Notes under the pieces: generated by a model | Told to the model about the DNA's origin: nothing | The model's input: the letters and a program-made list of their open reading frames with translations, nothing else | Database searches by the model: none | Program-made: the position numbers and the translations under genes | Part shown: one piece after another, positions 6,903 through 14,504 of the stretch | Position numbering within the stretch: the stretch's first letter is position 1 | How the letters are laid out: every line of letters starts with the position of its first letter | Assembly (NCBI GenBank): GCA_025996815.1 | Contig: BNTT01000051.1 | Span: forward strand, 1-18,240 | Source: Bacteroidia bacterium | Lineage (GTDB): Bacteria; Bacteroidota; Bacteroidia; Bacteroidales; Azobacteroidaceae | DNA: 18,240 bases | Reading direction: 5' to 3'

Positions 6903-9158
6903 TCACCCGCCATACGAGTGCATACCTGCCAGATAATAATTCACACCGAAGTAGGTCATCAGGACACATGCAAAGGCGATGACAGTCAGCAAGTTGAAGA
7001 TGCGCGGATTGTTCCATTTCTCTACCAGTCGCAGGTGGACAACGACGGCATATACCAACACGGTTATCAAAGCCCAGGTTTCTTTCGGGTCCCAGCCCCA
7101 ATAGCGTCCCCACGATTCGTTAGCCCATATCGCACCGAGAAAAGTGCCGGAGGTCATCAAAGCCAATCCTGCCCACAGAGCAAGTTCGTTGATGATGGTC
7201 AGTTCCTGCACCCGTGCCGTTAGCAAGAGATTTTTTCCTTTCCGGTTGATAGTCATCAGGATAAGGTTGGTTAGTCCCAGCAGGAAGCAAAGTCCGAAAA
7301 ACCCATAAGCAGCCACGATTATCGCAACGTGGAGCATCAGCCAGGGCGATTTGAGTACGGGAACTAAGGGGCTGATTTGCGGGTCCATCCAATTCAGTCC
7401 CGACACAAAAAGGATAATTCCCCCGAACAGTGTTGCCAGCGCAAAGGTGATGGCACTTCGACGGGCGAAAAGCAATCCTGCGAAAACGGTGATACAGGCA
7501 ACGTAAACCATGGTTTCGTAGGCGTTGCTGAAAGGGGCGTAACCTGCTATGTACCAGCGAAGTCCGATGCCTGATAAATGATAGAGCAACCCGCAGAGAA
7601 TAACAACAAAAAGCAAGCGGATGCTTCCCGCCAACCACCGTTTCCTTTTGAACAGGGAGATAAACGAGAGAAGGAGCAGGATGCCGCCAAAAATCAGGTA
7701 AAGTTTTTTGCATGAGCGGAATATGTTCAGTTGGTTATACAACAGTTCCGTTTGCAATTTGGGGGTGTCGATGTGCAAAGTTGAGTTTGTTTCCTGAAAA
7801 TCGCGGATAGATGCAAGCATTTCATTGGCTACTGTCCAATTGTTGTCGCCGGTGTTTACTGTTTTCCGTACATTTTCAATGTACAGGTCTAATAAACTTT
7901 CGGTCGAATCGGTATCAGAAATATGCCATTTGTGGTCTTTGTCGCCGGCTTGCGGAAAGAGATTCAGCATCCGACCATTCGTCAACTGGAAGAAAATATT
8001 GATTTGCTCATCTAATTTAATCAGGTCTTTGTCGAATTTGTTCCGTTCGGAAGGCGGCTTGGCGAACGCCTGTTCCAAATCGTCTTGCAATTTGTAGCGA
8101 CCATGCTTGTCAAAGGCTTCAATATAGGCGCATTGTTTGGGGGTAAGATTATAGCTGACAGCAATTTCCTTATTTTTATATGTGATTAGGGGAACATGAA
8201 TCCATTTTTCGGGAAAAGCGAGCAGACTCAACAGAAACTGGTCGGGATTGAGATTGTCGAATTTTTCTGCGTGGTGCAGTTTCCGAAGTGCTTCGGATGC
8301 GAAAGTATTGACCGGCTCCAAGCGTCCGTCAATGGATTGCAGTGGCAATTGCCCGAATGCTGCCGCATGGGTGGCGTCCACTTTATATGCCTGTGCATGG
8401 ATTGTGCAGGGCATGAGTAAGAATAAACATCCGGTGAGCAATGATTTGGAGGTTTCCTGTAATTGTTTGAGTTCGCGAATCAAGCGGCGGAAGCGGGTTT
8501 CTTTGCCGGTGAAGCAGAGGATAAAACCAAGTGCCAGCAAGGCATAACCGGTGTAAGTGACGGTACGTCCGGCAACATCGCGATTGACGGACAGGATACT
8601 GCCTTTTTCGTCCTTGTCGTATGAAGCCTGAAACAGGCGGTAGCCTTTCAAATCAAGTACCCGATTCATGGAAATTTTTTTCTCGAAAGTTTCCTTGCCG
8701 TCCTGAATCCGAACATGACTTTCAAAACCGGACGGGCTGGCAGAGCCGGGGTAGCGGCTGAGGGTAAATTTGAGCAAGTTCACTTCAAAAGGCAGTTGGT
8801 GCTTGCTGTCGCCTTTATTGGTGCGCACAAGCATCGTATCAACTGTTTCGCCTTCCCGCAGGTGAATCATGCCTTCTTTCCCGAATAGATGGGTGGTCAG
8901 CGCACCTGCCAGAATGACTGTCAGTGCACCGTGGATAACAACGAAACCGATTTTGCCTCTTCTGAAAAGCCGGTGTTTGAGCGACGAAAGGATGAAATTA
9001 ACAATTAGAAGGAGTTGCAGAAGAATAAAAACGGGGGAGTAATAAATAAGAATTTTCGCCAATTCCGTTCCCCAGTATTTTTCTATAAAAGTGGCTATCG
9101 CCAAACTCACGGCATAGACCACGAGTAAGACGATAGCTGTTTTATAAGAATAAATCAT
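6903..9158 (-). CDS. ccsBA: Fused CcsB (ResB)-CcsA cytochrome c maturation protein (system II)
   Basis: A large membrane protein of about 751 residues combines a ResB/CcsB-like N-terminal half (several membrane segments, HGALTVILAGALTTHLFG, MIHLREGE) with a CcsA half. CcsA marks are APFSNAYETM, the haem-channel histidine in LMLHVAIIVAAYG, the tryptophan-rich WGRYWGWDPKETW (about residues 683-695) and a near-terminal histidine in LAGMHSYGG. System II proteins export haem and attach it to CxxCH cytochromes outside the membrane. The only multihaem cytochrome in view is four genes upstream in the same operon, a likely client. Start choice: a GTG at 9170 is possible, but the ATG at 9158 forms a classic ATGA 4-base overlap with the stop of the preceding gene, so I prefer it. 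Confidence 0.88.
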   Translation of the reverse strand: MIYSYKTAIVLLVVYAVSLAIATFIEKYWGTELAKILIYYSPVFILLQLLLIVNFILSSLKHRLFRRGKIGFVVIHGALTVILAGALTTHLFGKEGMIHLREGETVDTMLVRTNKGDSKHQLPFEVNLLKFTLSRYPGSASPSGFESHVRIQDGKETFEKKISMNRVLDLKGYRLFQASYDKDEKGSILSVNRDVAGRTVTYTGYALLALGFILCFTGKETRFRRLIRELKQLQETSKSLLTGCLFLLMPCTIHAQAYKVDATHAAAFGQLPLQSIDGRLEPVNTFASEALRKLHHAEKFDNLNPDQFLLSLLAFPEKWIHVPLITYKNKEIAVSYNLTPKQCAYIEAFDKHGRYKLQDDLEQAFAKPPSERNKFDKDLIKLDEQINIFFQLTNGRMLNLFPQAGDKDHKWHISDTDSTESLLDLYIENVRKTVNTGDNNWTVANEMLASIRDFQETNSTLHIDTPKLQTELLYNQLNIFRSCKKLYLIFGGILLLLSFISLFKRKRWLAGSIRLLFVVILCGLLYHLSGIGLRWYIAGYAPFSNAYETMVYVACITVFAGLLFARRSAITFALATLFGGIILFVSGLNWMDPQISPLVPVLKSPWLMLHVAIIVAAYGFFGLCFLLGLTNLILMTINRKGKNLLLTARVQELTIINELALWAGLALMTSGTFLGAIWANESWGRYWGWDPKETWALITVLVYAVVVHLRLVEKWNNPRIFNLLTVIAFACVLMTYFGVNYYLAGMHSYGG

Positions 9159-10075
9159 GCTTTTTCCCACTGCTCGCGCAATAATTTTACTGACGCGGGG
9201 ACGATGATTTCCTTATCTCCCTGACACCCACATTCATAACTCACGTAATTACCGTAGTTAAGTGCTTTCAAGGCAGAGAATCCTTCGATGTAATTATCCG
9301 CTTCTCCGTCTTCACTCGGCATACTGCGGCGTTTGCGGCTTGCAATATGCACGTGTTGCAGGTATTTTCCGGCAGAAATGAACGCACCTTTATCGGAAAC
9401 TTCTTCCGCAGTCATGTGCCAGAAATCGCCCATACACTGGACACCGGGGTTGTTGATGTCGCGGCAAATAGATGCGGCATCGGCAACCTGACGTAAAAAG
9501 AAGGCTTCGCCACGATTCAAAGGCTCCAAGATAACACATGTGCCGTGCTCTTTGGCATAATCACCCAATAAATTGAGTTGTTCGCAAAGAAAATCGCGTG
9601 TTTCCCGTGTATGCGGCAGAGCCGGCTGCTGACCATTGAAACCCGGTACGAGGATAACGCCTGTTGAGCCGAGTTCACCGGCTGCGGCAAGTATTTCCTT
9701 CATCGAATCAATACACTCTTTCCGAATCGCTTCGTTGGTAGAAAGGAGAAAACCGCTGAAGCCGGCGCAAATGGCACTAATCTTTATATCCCGTCCTTTC
9801 AGAGCATCTTGAAATTCTTTCACCCGTTCGGCAAGACCGCGGCCACCCGGTTCAAGACCCACGATGCCTAATTTTTCCATGAAGTCCAGTCTTTCCTTTA
9901 AAGTCTCGCCGGGGGCGGTACCTTCCTGAAAAGAGAGCTTCAGTTCAACATCGGATTTCTTCTGCTTTTCTTCTCCTCGACAAGAGCTGAATAAACTTCC
10001 CATACCGATAGCACCGCTTGCGAGTACAGTACCGGACAGTGATGTTTTTAAAAAATTTCTTCTATTCATTTCCAT
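9155..10075 (-). CDS. Tat-exported TIM-barrel sugar isomerase/lyase-like protein
   Basis: This is a 306-residue AP-endonuclease-2-fold TIM barrel related to hydroxypyruvate isomerase-like proteins. Residues 1-32 form a twin-arginine signal (NRRNFLKTSLSG, then a hydrophobic stretch) ending at SLFSSC, a plausible lipoprotein Cys32. Likely metal ligands are E184 (VILEPLNRGE), D217 and H220 (GDFWHM), H243 (HVHIASRK) and E281 (SYECGC). By homology it acts on a sugar or keto-sugar, here in the periplasm. It follows the second exported Gfo/Idh enzyme by 13 bases and overlaps ccsBA by ATGA, implying translational coupling. The ATG at 10069 (MNRRNF) is an equally good start. Confidence 0.85.
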   Translation of the reverse strand: MEMNRRNFLKTSLSGTVLASGAIGMGSLFSSCRGEEKQKKSDVELKLSFQEGTAPGETLKERLDFMEKLGIVGLEPGGRGLAERVKEFQDALKGRDIKISAICAGFSGFLLSTNEAIRKECIDSMKEILAAAGELGSTGVILVPGFNGQQPALPHTRETRDFLCEQLNLLGDYAKEHGTCVILEPLNRGEAFFLRQVADAASICRDINNPGVQCMGDFWHMTAEEVSDKGAFISAGKYLQHVHIASRKRRSMPSEDGEADNYIEGFSALKALNYGNYVSYECGCQGDKEIIVPASVKLLREQWEKA

Positions 10076-10088
10076 AACTATTTATTTA

Positions 10089-11471
10089 TTAAGCTTTACC
10101 GGGAACAGGAACAACAAACCCTTTCATATCCATCTTTTTCTTCAAATCCAAATCGGCGGGCGTACGGTCTTGCGAAGAAGCCGAAATCTGTTCCCAGGTA
10201 ACTTCCGAGCCGGTATAAGCCGATTCGCGTCCCATAACGGCAGCCAAGGTAGAAACTCCCAAGTCGGTAGCCATATCAATGGTTTTGTTGGCACGGATAT
10301 GATTAACCCAGTTGACGTGTTCCAAAACGTAGGGGTTGTTTTGCTGGAATTGTTTTTCCTGCGCATCCCAGTCGTATTTCCATATTACTTTGCCGGCTAA
10401 GTCTTTGATAACATGCCCGTCGGCAGATGTCCAAGAGCCTTTTGTTCCCTGGATAAATTCGCTGACATTGTCTTGACAACCGGAAATCTGGCGGCACATA
10501 CTGTGTACATGTATGCCATTTTCCATAGTGAAATCCACACTGAAATTATCAAACTGGTCACCCGTAACGCGACGTTGACGCGAACCGAAAGCAACGGCAC
10601 TGACGGGTTTCACCCCTCCGCTGAACCAGGTAAATACGTCGATGTTGTGTACATGTTGTTCCACGATATGGTCGCCCGAAAGCCATGTCCAGTTCACCCA
10701 GTCGCGAATCAGCCACTCGGCATCGCTCCAATCTTTCTGCCGGTTTCTGTACCAAAGTTGACCGCCGTTCCAATAAACCACAGCACCGGTGATTTCGCCG
10801 ATGTATCCTTCCATGATTTTTTTGTACGATTCAACGTAAGGACGGTCGTGATGACGTTGGTTACCGGTTACTACGGCTAAGTTTTTAGCGGTAGCCTGCT
10901 TGGCAGAAGCAACGATTGAGCGATAACCCGCCGGGTCAACGGCAAGTGGTTTTTCGAGGAAAGCGTGTTTGCCTTGTTCCACCGCATACTTAAAGTGTGC
11001 AGGGCGGAAATAGGGTGGCGTAGCAATAATGACCACGTCCACACCGCCATTGTCAATCAATTGTTTGTAGGCATCCAAACCGATATAACGTTTGTCGGCG
11101 GGGATGTCAATGTTCTTTTTCTCTTTCAGTTGTTTCGCCGCGTCTTCCAAGCGGTCGACGAAAGTGTCTGCCAAAGCGGTGATTGTTACACCATCGGCTG
11201 CACTCAAAAAGTCAAACGCTGCACCCGTACCGCGTCCGCCGCATCCGATTAGACCGGCTTTCAACTCGCGCCCGTCTGCTGCCTTGTCGGGGAGTTCGGG
11301 AATATAATACGCTCCCGGAGCCTTCAAGGGCGTGTAAAGCGACCCTGTTTCTCCTTTACACGAGCTGAGTAAAGCAGTGCTTCCCATGCCCAATGTTCCG
11401 ATAGCACCGCTTGCGAGTGCTGTACTCTTAATAAACGACCTTCTACTGATCTTGTTTTCTTTTTGTTCCAT
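10089..11471 (-). CDS. Tat-exported lipoprotein Gfo/Idh/MocA oxidoreductase
   Basis: This is a 460-residue Gfo/Idh enzyme. A twin-arginine signal (SRRSFIKSTALASGAIG) ends at the lipobox-like ALLSSC, with Cys38. The Rossmann motif is GLIGCGGRGTG (73-83), the catalytic Lys motif is EKP (173-175) and the active-site His is probably H275 in HVHNIDVFTWF. Tat export of a folded enzyme carrying its nicotinamide cofactor is established for periplasmic members such as glucose-fructose oxidoreductase. It is a paralogue of the gene just upstream at 11514-12842 (shared LSGDHI...HNID, QRRVTGD / QRLTGD, QISGC / QIDGC segments). The pair may form a hetero-oligomer or act on different substrates. Confidence 0.9.
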   Translation of the reverse strand: MEQKENKISRRSFIKSTALASGAIGTLGMGSTALLSSCKGETGSLYTPLKAPGAYYIPELPDKAADGRELKAGLIGCGGRGTGAAFDFLSAADGVTITALADTFVDRLEDAAKQLKEKKNIDIPADKRYIGLDAYKQLIDNGGVDVVIIATPPYFRPAHFKYAVEQGKHAFLEKPLAVDPAGYRSIVASAKQATAKNLAVVTGNQRHHDRPYVESYKKIMEGYIGEITGAVVYWNGGQLWYRNRQKDWSDAEWLIRDWVNWTWLSGDHIVEQHVHNIDVFTWFSGGVKPVSAVAFGSRQRRVTGDQFDNFSVDFTMENGIHVHSMCRQISGCQDNVSEFIQGTKGSWTSADGHVIKDLAGKVIWKYDWDAQEKQFQQNNPYVLEHVNWVNHIRANKTIDMATDLGVSTLAAVMGRESAYTGSEVTWEQISASSQDRTPADLDLKKKMDMKGFVVPVPGKA

Positions 11472-11513
11472 GATAAATTTATTTTTTATGTGTTGTTGTT
11501 GTGTTTGTTACCT

Positions 11514-12842
11514 TTATCCTTTGGGAGCATGTCCCGGTACCGGTGCTTTGCCTTCGTGATAATCGGGCAAGGGACCTAATTTATATTCTGTTGGTCCGTA
11601 GCGCAAGTCAGAAACAATGGCGTCGTCCCACCAAACGTCCTTCCCTGTATAGGCGGCTTCCCGACCCATAATAGCCACTAATGTTGAATACGCCAAATCT
11701 TCTGCCTGGTTGATTTTCTTGTCCAAACGGATAGATTCTACCAGGTGGATATGTTCCTGATTGTAATGGTTCTTTTCCTCCCCTTCAAATTTCCAGATAA
11801 CGTTGCCATTGTAGTCTTCGATATGGCAACCGTCCTTTGTTGTAAACATTCCTTTGGTGCCATACACCTGTTCGGAAACATTGCTCTCGCAACCGTCAAT
11901 CTGGCGGGCAGTTGTCAACATCTTTTTGTTTTTTTCATAATAATAATCCACGCTGAAGAAGTCGAAGATATCGCCGGTGAGCCGTTGGGCGCGTCCTCCG
12001 AAACCTACTGCATACTGGGGACGTTCACCCATAAACCAGGTTACGATATCAATGTTGTGAATGGCTTGGTCCAAAATGTGGTCGCCACTTAACCATTTGA
12101 TATTAAACCAATTGCGGATATTATATTCCATATCGCTCCATTCGGGACGTTGTGCTTTGTTCCACCATGCACCCTGGTCCCAATGAGCCGAGCCGGAGAG
12201 AATATCGCCAATAGCCCCGTTGCGGACTTTCACATATCCTTCCCAATAAGCCTTCGAATGGCGGCGTTGATTGCCTGTAATGACTGTTAACCCTTTTGAT
12301 GTAGCCACTTTTGCGGAGGCAATAACAGTGCGGATGCCCGTTGGGTCAACAGCGCAAGGTTTTTCCATGAATACATGTTTTCCGGCTTCCACCGCAGCTT
12401 TGAACTGGTCGGGACGGAAATGGGTGGGCGTACAAAGCAATACAACATCAATTTCCGGCATTGCCATCACTTTTTTGTAAGCATCAAAGCCCAAAAAGCA
12501 ATTTGCTTCGGGAACTTCATTATTGAAATGCTCTTTCAAACTGTTTCTGCAACCTTGCATCCTGTCGGGGAAAACATCGGCAAGGGCAATGATAGACACA
12601 TTCGGACCTGATTCCAAAAATTGGTGGGCAGCGCCGGTTCCGCGGTCACCGCAACCTACTAAGGCAGCTTTCAAGGGCTTCCCGTCGGGTGCAATCTCAA
12701 CAAAAGAATACATACCCAACTCTTCCGGTGTATAAACCTTTGCTTTGGCACCGGCACAAGAACTCATCGCGATTGTGGGCAGCCCCAAACTCGTGCCCGC
12801 TCCGATAAGAGCGGCGTTTGTCAAAAAATCTCTTCTTTTCAT
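11514..12842 (-). CDS. Tat-exported Gfo/Idh/MocA oxidoreductase (paralogue of the next gene)
   Basis: This is a 442-residue Gfo/Idh enzyme with a twin-arginine signal at the extreme N-terminus (MKRRDFLTNAALIGAG) and a possible lipid-anchored Cys29 in AMSSC. The nucleotide-binding motif is ALVGCGDRGTG (60-70). The catalytic Lys is in MEKPCAVDP (EKP at 160-162), and the active-site His lies in AIHNIDIVTWF. It is expected to oxidise or reduce a sugar hydroxyl in the periplasm. It follows the cytochrome-SUMF1 gene by 36 bases and precedes its paralogue by 42 bases, all on one strand. This puts dehydrogenase and electron-carrier genes side by side. Confidence 0.9.
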   Translation of the reverse strand: MKRRDFLTNAALIGAGTSLGLPTIAMSSCAGAKAKVYTPEELGMYSFVEIAPDGKPLKAALVGCGDRGTGAAHQFLESGPNVSIIALADVFPDRMQGCRNSLKEHFNNEVPEANCFLGFDAYKKVMAMPEIDVVLLCTPTHFRPDQFKAAVEAGKHVFMEKPCAVDPTGIRTVIASAKVATSKGLTVITGNQRRHSKAYWEGYVKVRNGAIGDILSGSAHWDQGAWWNKAQRPEWSDMEYNIRNWFNIKWLSGDHILDQAIHNIDIVTWFMGERPQYAVGFGGRAQRLTGDIFDFFSVDYYYEKNKKMLTTARQIDGCESNVSEQVYGTKGMFTTKDGCHIEDYNGNVIWKFEGEEKNHYNQEHIHLVESIRLDKKINQAEDLAYSTLVAIMGREAAYTGKDVWWDDAIVSDLRYGPTEYKLGPLPDYHEGKAPVPGHAPKG

Positions 12843-12878
12843 TTTATAATTATTTTTAAATTTATTTATTACTAACTG

Positions 12879-14399
12879 TCACGGCACACAAACGATACGA
12901 AATCCTATTCCGCGAATGTCGGAGTACCACCAGATACTTTTTGGCTGCTGCGGGTCGGTTTTCAACCAAGCACTATGCTTGGAAAAATCCCGTGCGGCGC
13001 AGCGCAACTCGGCTGCATCGGAGGCATAATTTCCTCCGCGTACCACCCAATCCTCCCCCTCGGTCACCAACGGGTTAGTCGCATTGTCACCTGCTTTGGC
13101 GTAAGCCTGCGGGTCGTATTTGTCGGCGCAATATTCCAATACATTACCCAACATATTTTTCAGCCCGAAAGGATTTGCTTTCACTGCATCCGGCTCTTGG
13201 GTGCGGTTTTTGCTGTTGTTGACATAGATTGCATAGTCCGAAATCACCTGGACATCTGCATTAGAGAACTTCCGCCAGAAGCCTTCGTTGGAATAACTTT
13301 TGGGTTTACCTTCAAAGAAATACGGGGTTTCCGTACCACCGCGGGCAGCATATTCCCATTCGGCTTCCGTCGGCAGGCGGTATTTTTTCCCTGTTATTTT
13401 CGACAGCCATTGGCAGAACGTTTCTGCGGCATAGTGTGTCATGGTGATTGCCGGACGGTTGCCGGAGCCCCAACCCTGATTGGGATACCCAAATGGCGGA
13501 GTGGGACCGCTAATGGCGTCCACATCCTCACGGCTGTTATTGGCATAAACCGCTTCCGGCGGAGTACGTCCTTCGCTTTGGGTCTTAAAGAAAAATTCAT
13601 TATACATATCCCACGTAACTTCCACTTCCGACATAAAGAAAGGACTCAGGGTTACGTTGTGAACAGGACTTTCGTCTTGCTTGTGAAAAGATTCATTTTC
13701 AGGACTACCCATTTTGAACGTTCCACCGGGGATGGCAATCATGTCGAACGCTATGGGAGAACCGGGTATCTGCTCCCGGAAATTTTCAAAAGCCGTAATC
13801 GGCGTTGCGGTTTTGAAATACAGCGAAGGGTCTACTTTGGGAACGTTGATATCGCCTACCGCAAGTTTGCCGTGCTTGTAATTCGGGTTGTAATGACCGG
13901 CATCCAAGTGGCAACTAATACATTGCAGGTCAAGTTTTTTCTCATTTTCGTCATAATATAAATGTGCGGTGATGCCGTCGTCTTTAATTCCTTCCGGAAA
14001 AAGATTGTGGTGGCAGTCCTTGCACGATTCGTTGGGAACGTAGGTTACAGCCTGTTCTATTTCCGATATGTAGCTCCAATCGTGGTCGATACTGTCTTTT
14101 GTCAAATATGACCACAAGTCGCGGGCACCCAACTTGAGTTTCGCCGTATAATGGTCGTAGGTTTTGGTCTTTGGCGGGAGGTGGCAATCAACGCAATGGA
14201 CGAGCGTACCACTTTTGTTGTTGAAATGGTGCGATTGCTTCCAACTGCTTGTTGCATGTGGATGCACATGACATATAGTGCACGATTCATCCGTAGAAAG
14301 ATAGACCGAAGTCTGATACGCGGAGATAACGACACTCATACCCACCAACACTCCCAAAAGAAGGTATAAGGATTTTGTTCGCTGTTTTTTACTTGCCAT
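12879..14399 (-). CDS. NrfH/NapC-like tetrahaem cytochrome c fused to a SUMF1 (FGE-sulfatase) domain
   Basis: In this 506-residue membrane-anchored protein, residues 11-33 form one N-terminal membrane segment. Four CxxCH haem sites follow: C40-H44, C69-H73, C126-H130 and C160-H164. This is the number and layout of the NapC/NirT/NrfH family, which takes electrons from menaquinol to periplasmic enzymes. From about residue 218 a complete SUMF1-type domain begins (MIAIPGGTFKMGS, SEVEVTWDMYNEF, RLPTEAEWEYAARGG at 341-355, GNVLEYCAD, RGGNYASDAAELRCAARD, GIGFRIV). The two active-site cysteines of true formylglycine-generating enzymes are not present in the RGGNYASDAAEL segment, so sulfatase activation is unlikely. 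The domain may instead be a docking, ligand-binding or scaffolding module facing the periplasm. It is the first gene of the operon that also encodes two exported oxidoreductases and the cytochrome maturation protein. Confidence 0.88.
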   Translation of the reverse strand: MASKKQRTKSLYLLLGVLVGMSVVISAYQTSVYLSTDESCTICHVHPHATSSWKQSHHFNNKSGTLVHCVDCHLPPKTKTYDHYTAKLKLGARDLWSYLTKDSIDHDWSYISEIEQAVTYVPNESCKDCHHNLFPEGIKDDGITAHLYYDENEKKLDLQCISCHLDAGHYNPNYKHGKLAVGDINVPKVDPSLYFKTATPITAFENFREQIPGSPIAFDMIAIPGGTFKMGSPENESFHKQDESPVHNVTLSPFFMSEVEVTWDMYNEFFFKTQSEGRTPPEAVYANNSREDVDAISGPTPPFGYPNQGWGSGNRPAITMTHYAAETFCQWLSKITGKKYRLPTEAEWEYAARGGTETPYFFEGKPKSYSNEGFWRKFSNADVQVISDYAIYVNNSKNRTQEPDAVKANPFGLKNMLGNVLEYCADKYDPQAYAKAGDNATNPLVTEGEDWVVRGGNYASDAAELRCAARDFSKHSAWLKTDPQQPKSIWWYSDIRGIGFRIVCVP

Positions 14400-14410
14400 T
14401 TTCTGTTTCT

Positions 14411-14486
14411 ATTTAAACTCTGTTCAAAAATCAGGGACAAAGTTAAGCAAAATTTCTATTCAATCCAAACTTTTTTGTTATTTTTT
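14411..14486 (-). repeat. Duplicated promoter cassette, copy B
   Basis: This 76-bp block is about 95% identical to 6827-6901 and in the same orientation. It lies between the stop of the ThuA-glycosidase gene (14505) and the start of the cytochrome-SUMF1 gene (14399). Recombination between the two direct copies would delete the intervening 7.6 kb, that is, the entire five-gene operon. Confidence 0.9.
14438..14469 (-). promoter_or_regulatory. Promoter of the cytochrome/oxidoreductase operon
   Basis: On the minus strand TTTG (14469-14466) and TAACTTTG (14445-14438) are separated by exactly 20 bases, a perfect Bacteroidetes -33/-7 pair. The predicted start of transcription near 14431 leaves a leader of about 30 bases before the ATG at 14399. 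The motif is identical to that of copy A. One extra base follows the -7 element. Confidence 0.8.
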
Positions 14487-14504
14487 GCCCTTACCGCTTA
14501 TTAT

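Noticed and set aside
6903..9170. GTG at 9170 as the ccsBA start
   Set aside because: The ATG at 9158 gives a standard ATGA overlap and begins directly with the membrane segment; the GTG adds only four residues.
12879..13750. SUMF1 region as an active sulfatase-maturing (formylglycine-generating) enzyme
   Set aside because: The segment corresponding to the FGE active site lacks both catalytic cysteines and no sulfatase gene is present in the window.
12975..13961. 328-codon plus-strand open frame
   Set aside because: It lies wholly antisense to the cytochrome-SUMF1 gene, whose CxxCH and SUMF1 motifs are unambiguous, and its own translation shows no family features.
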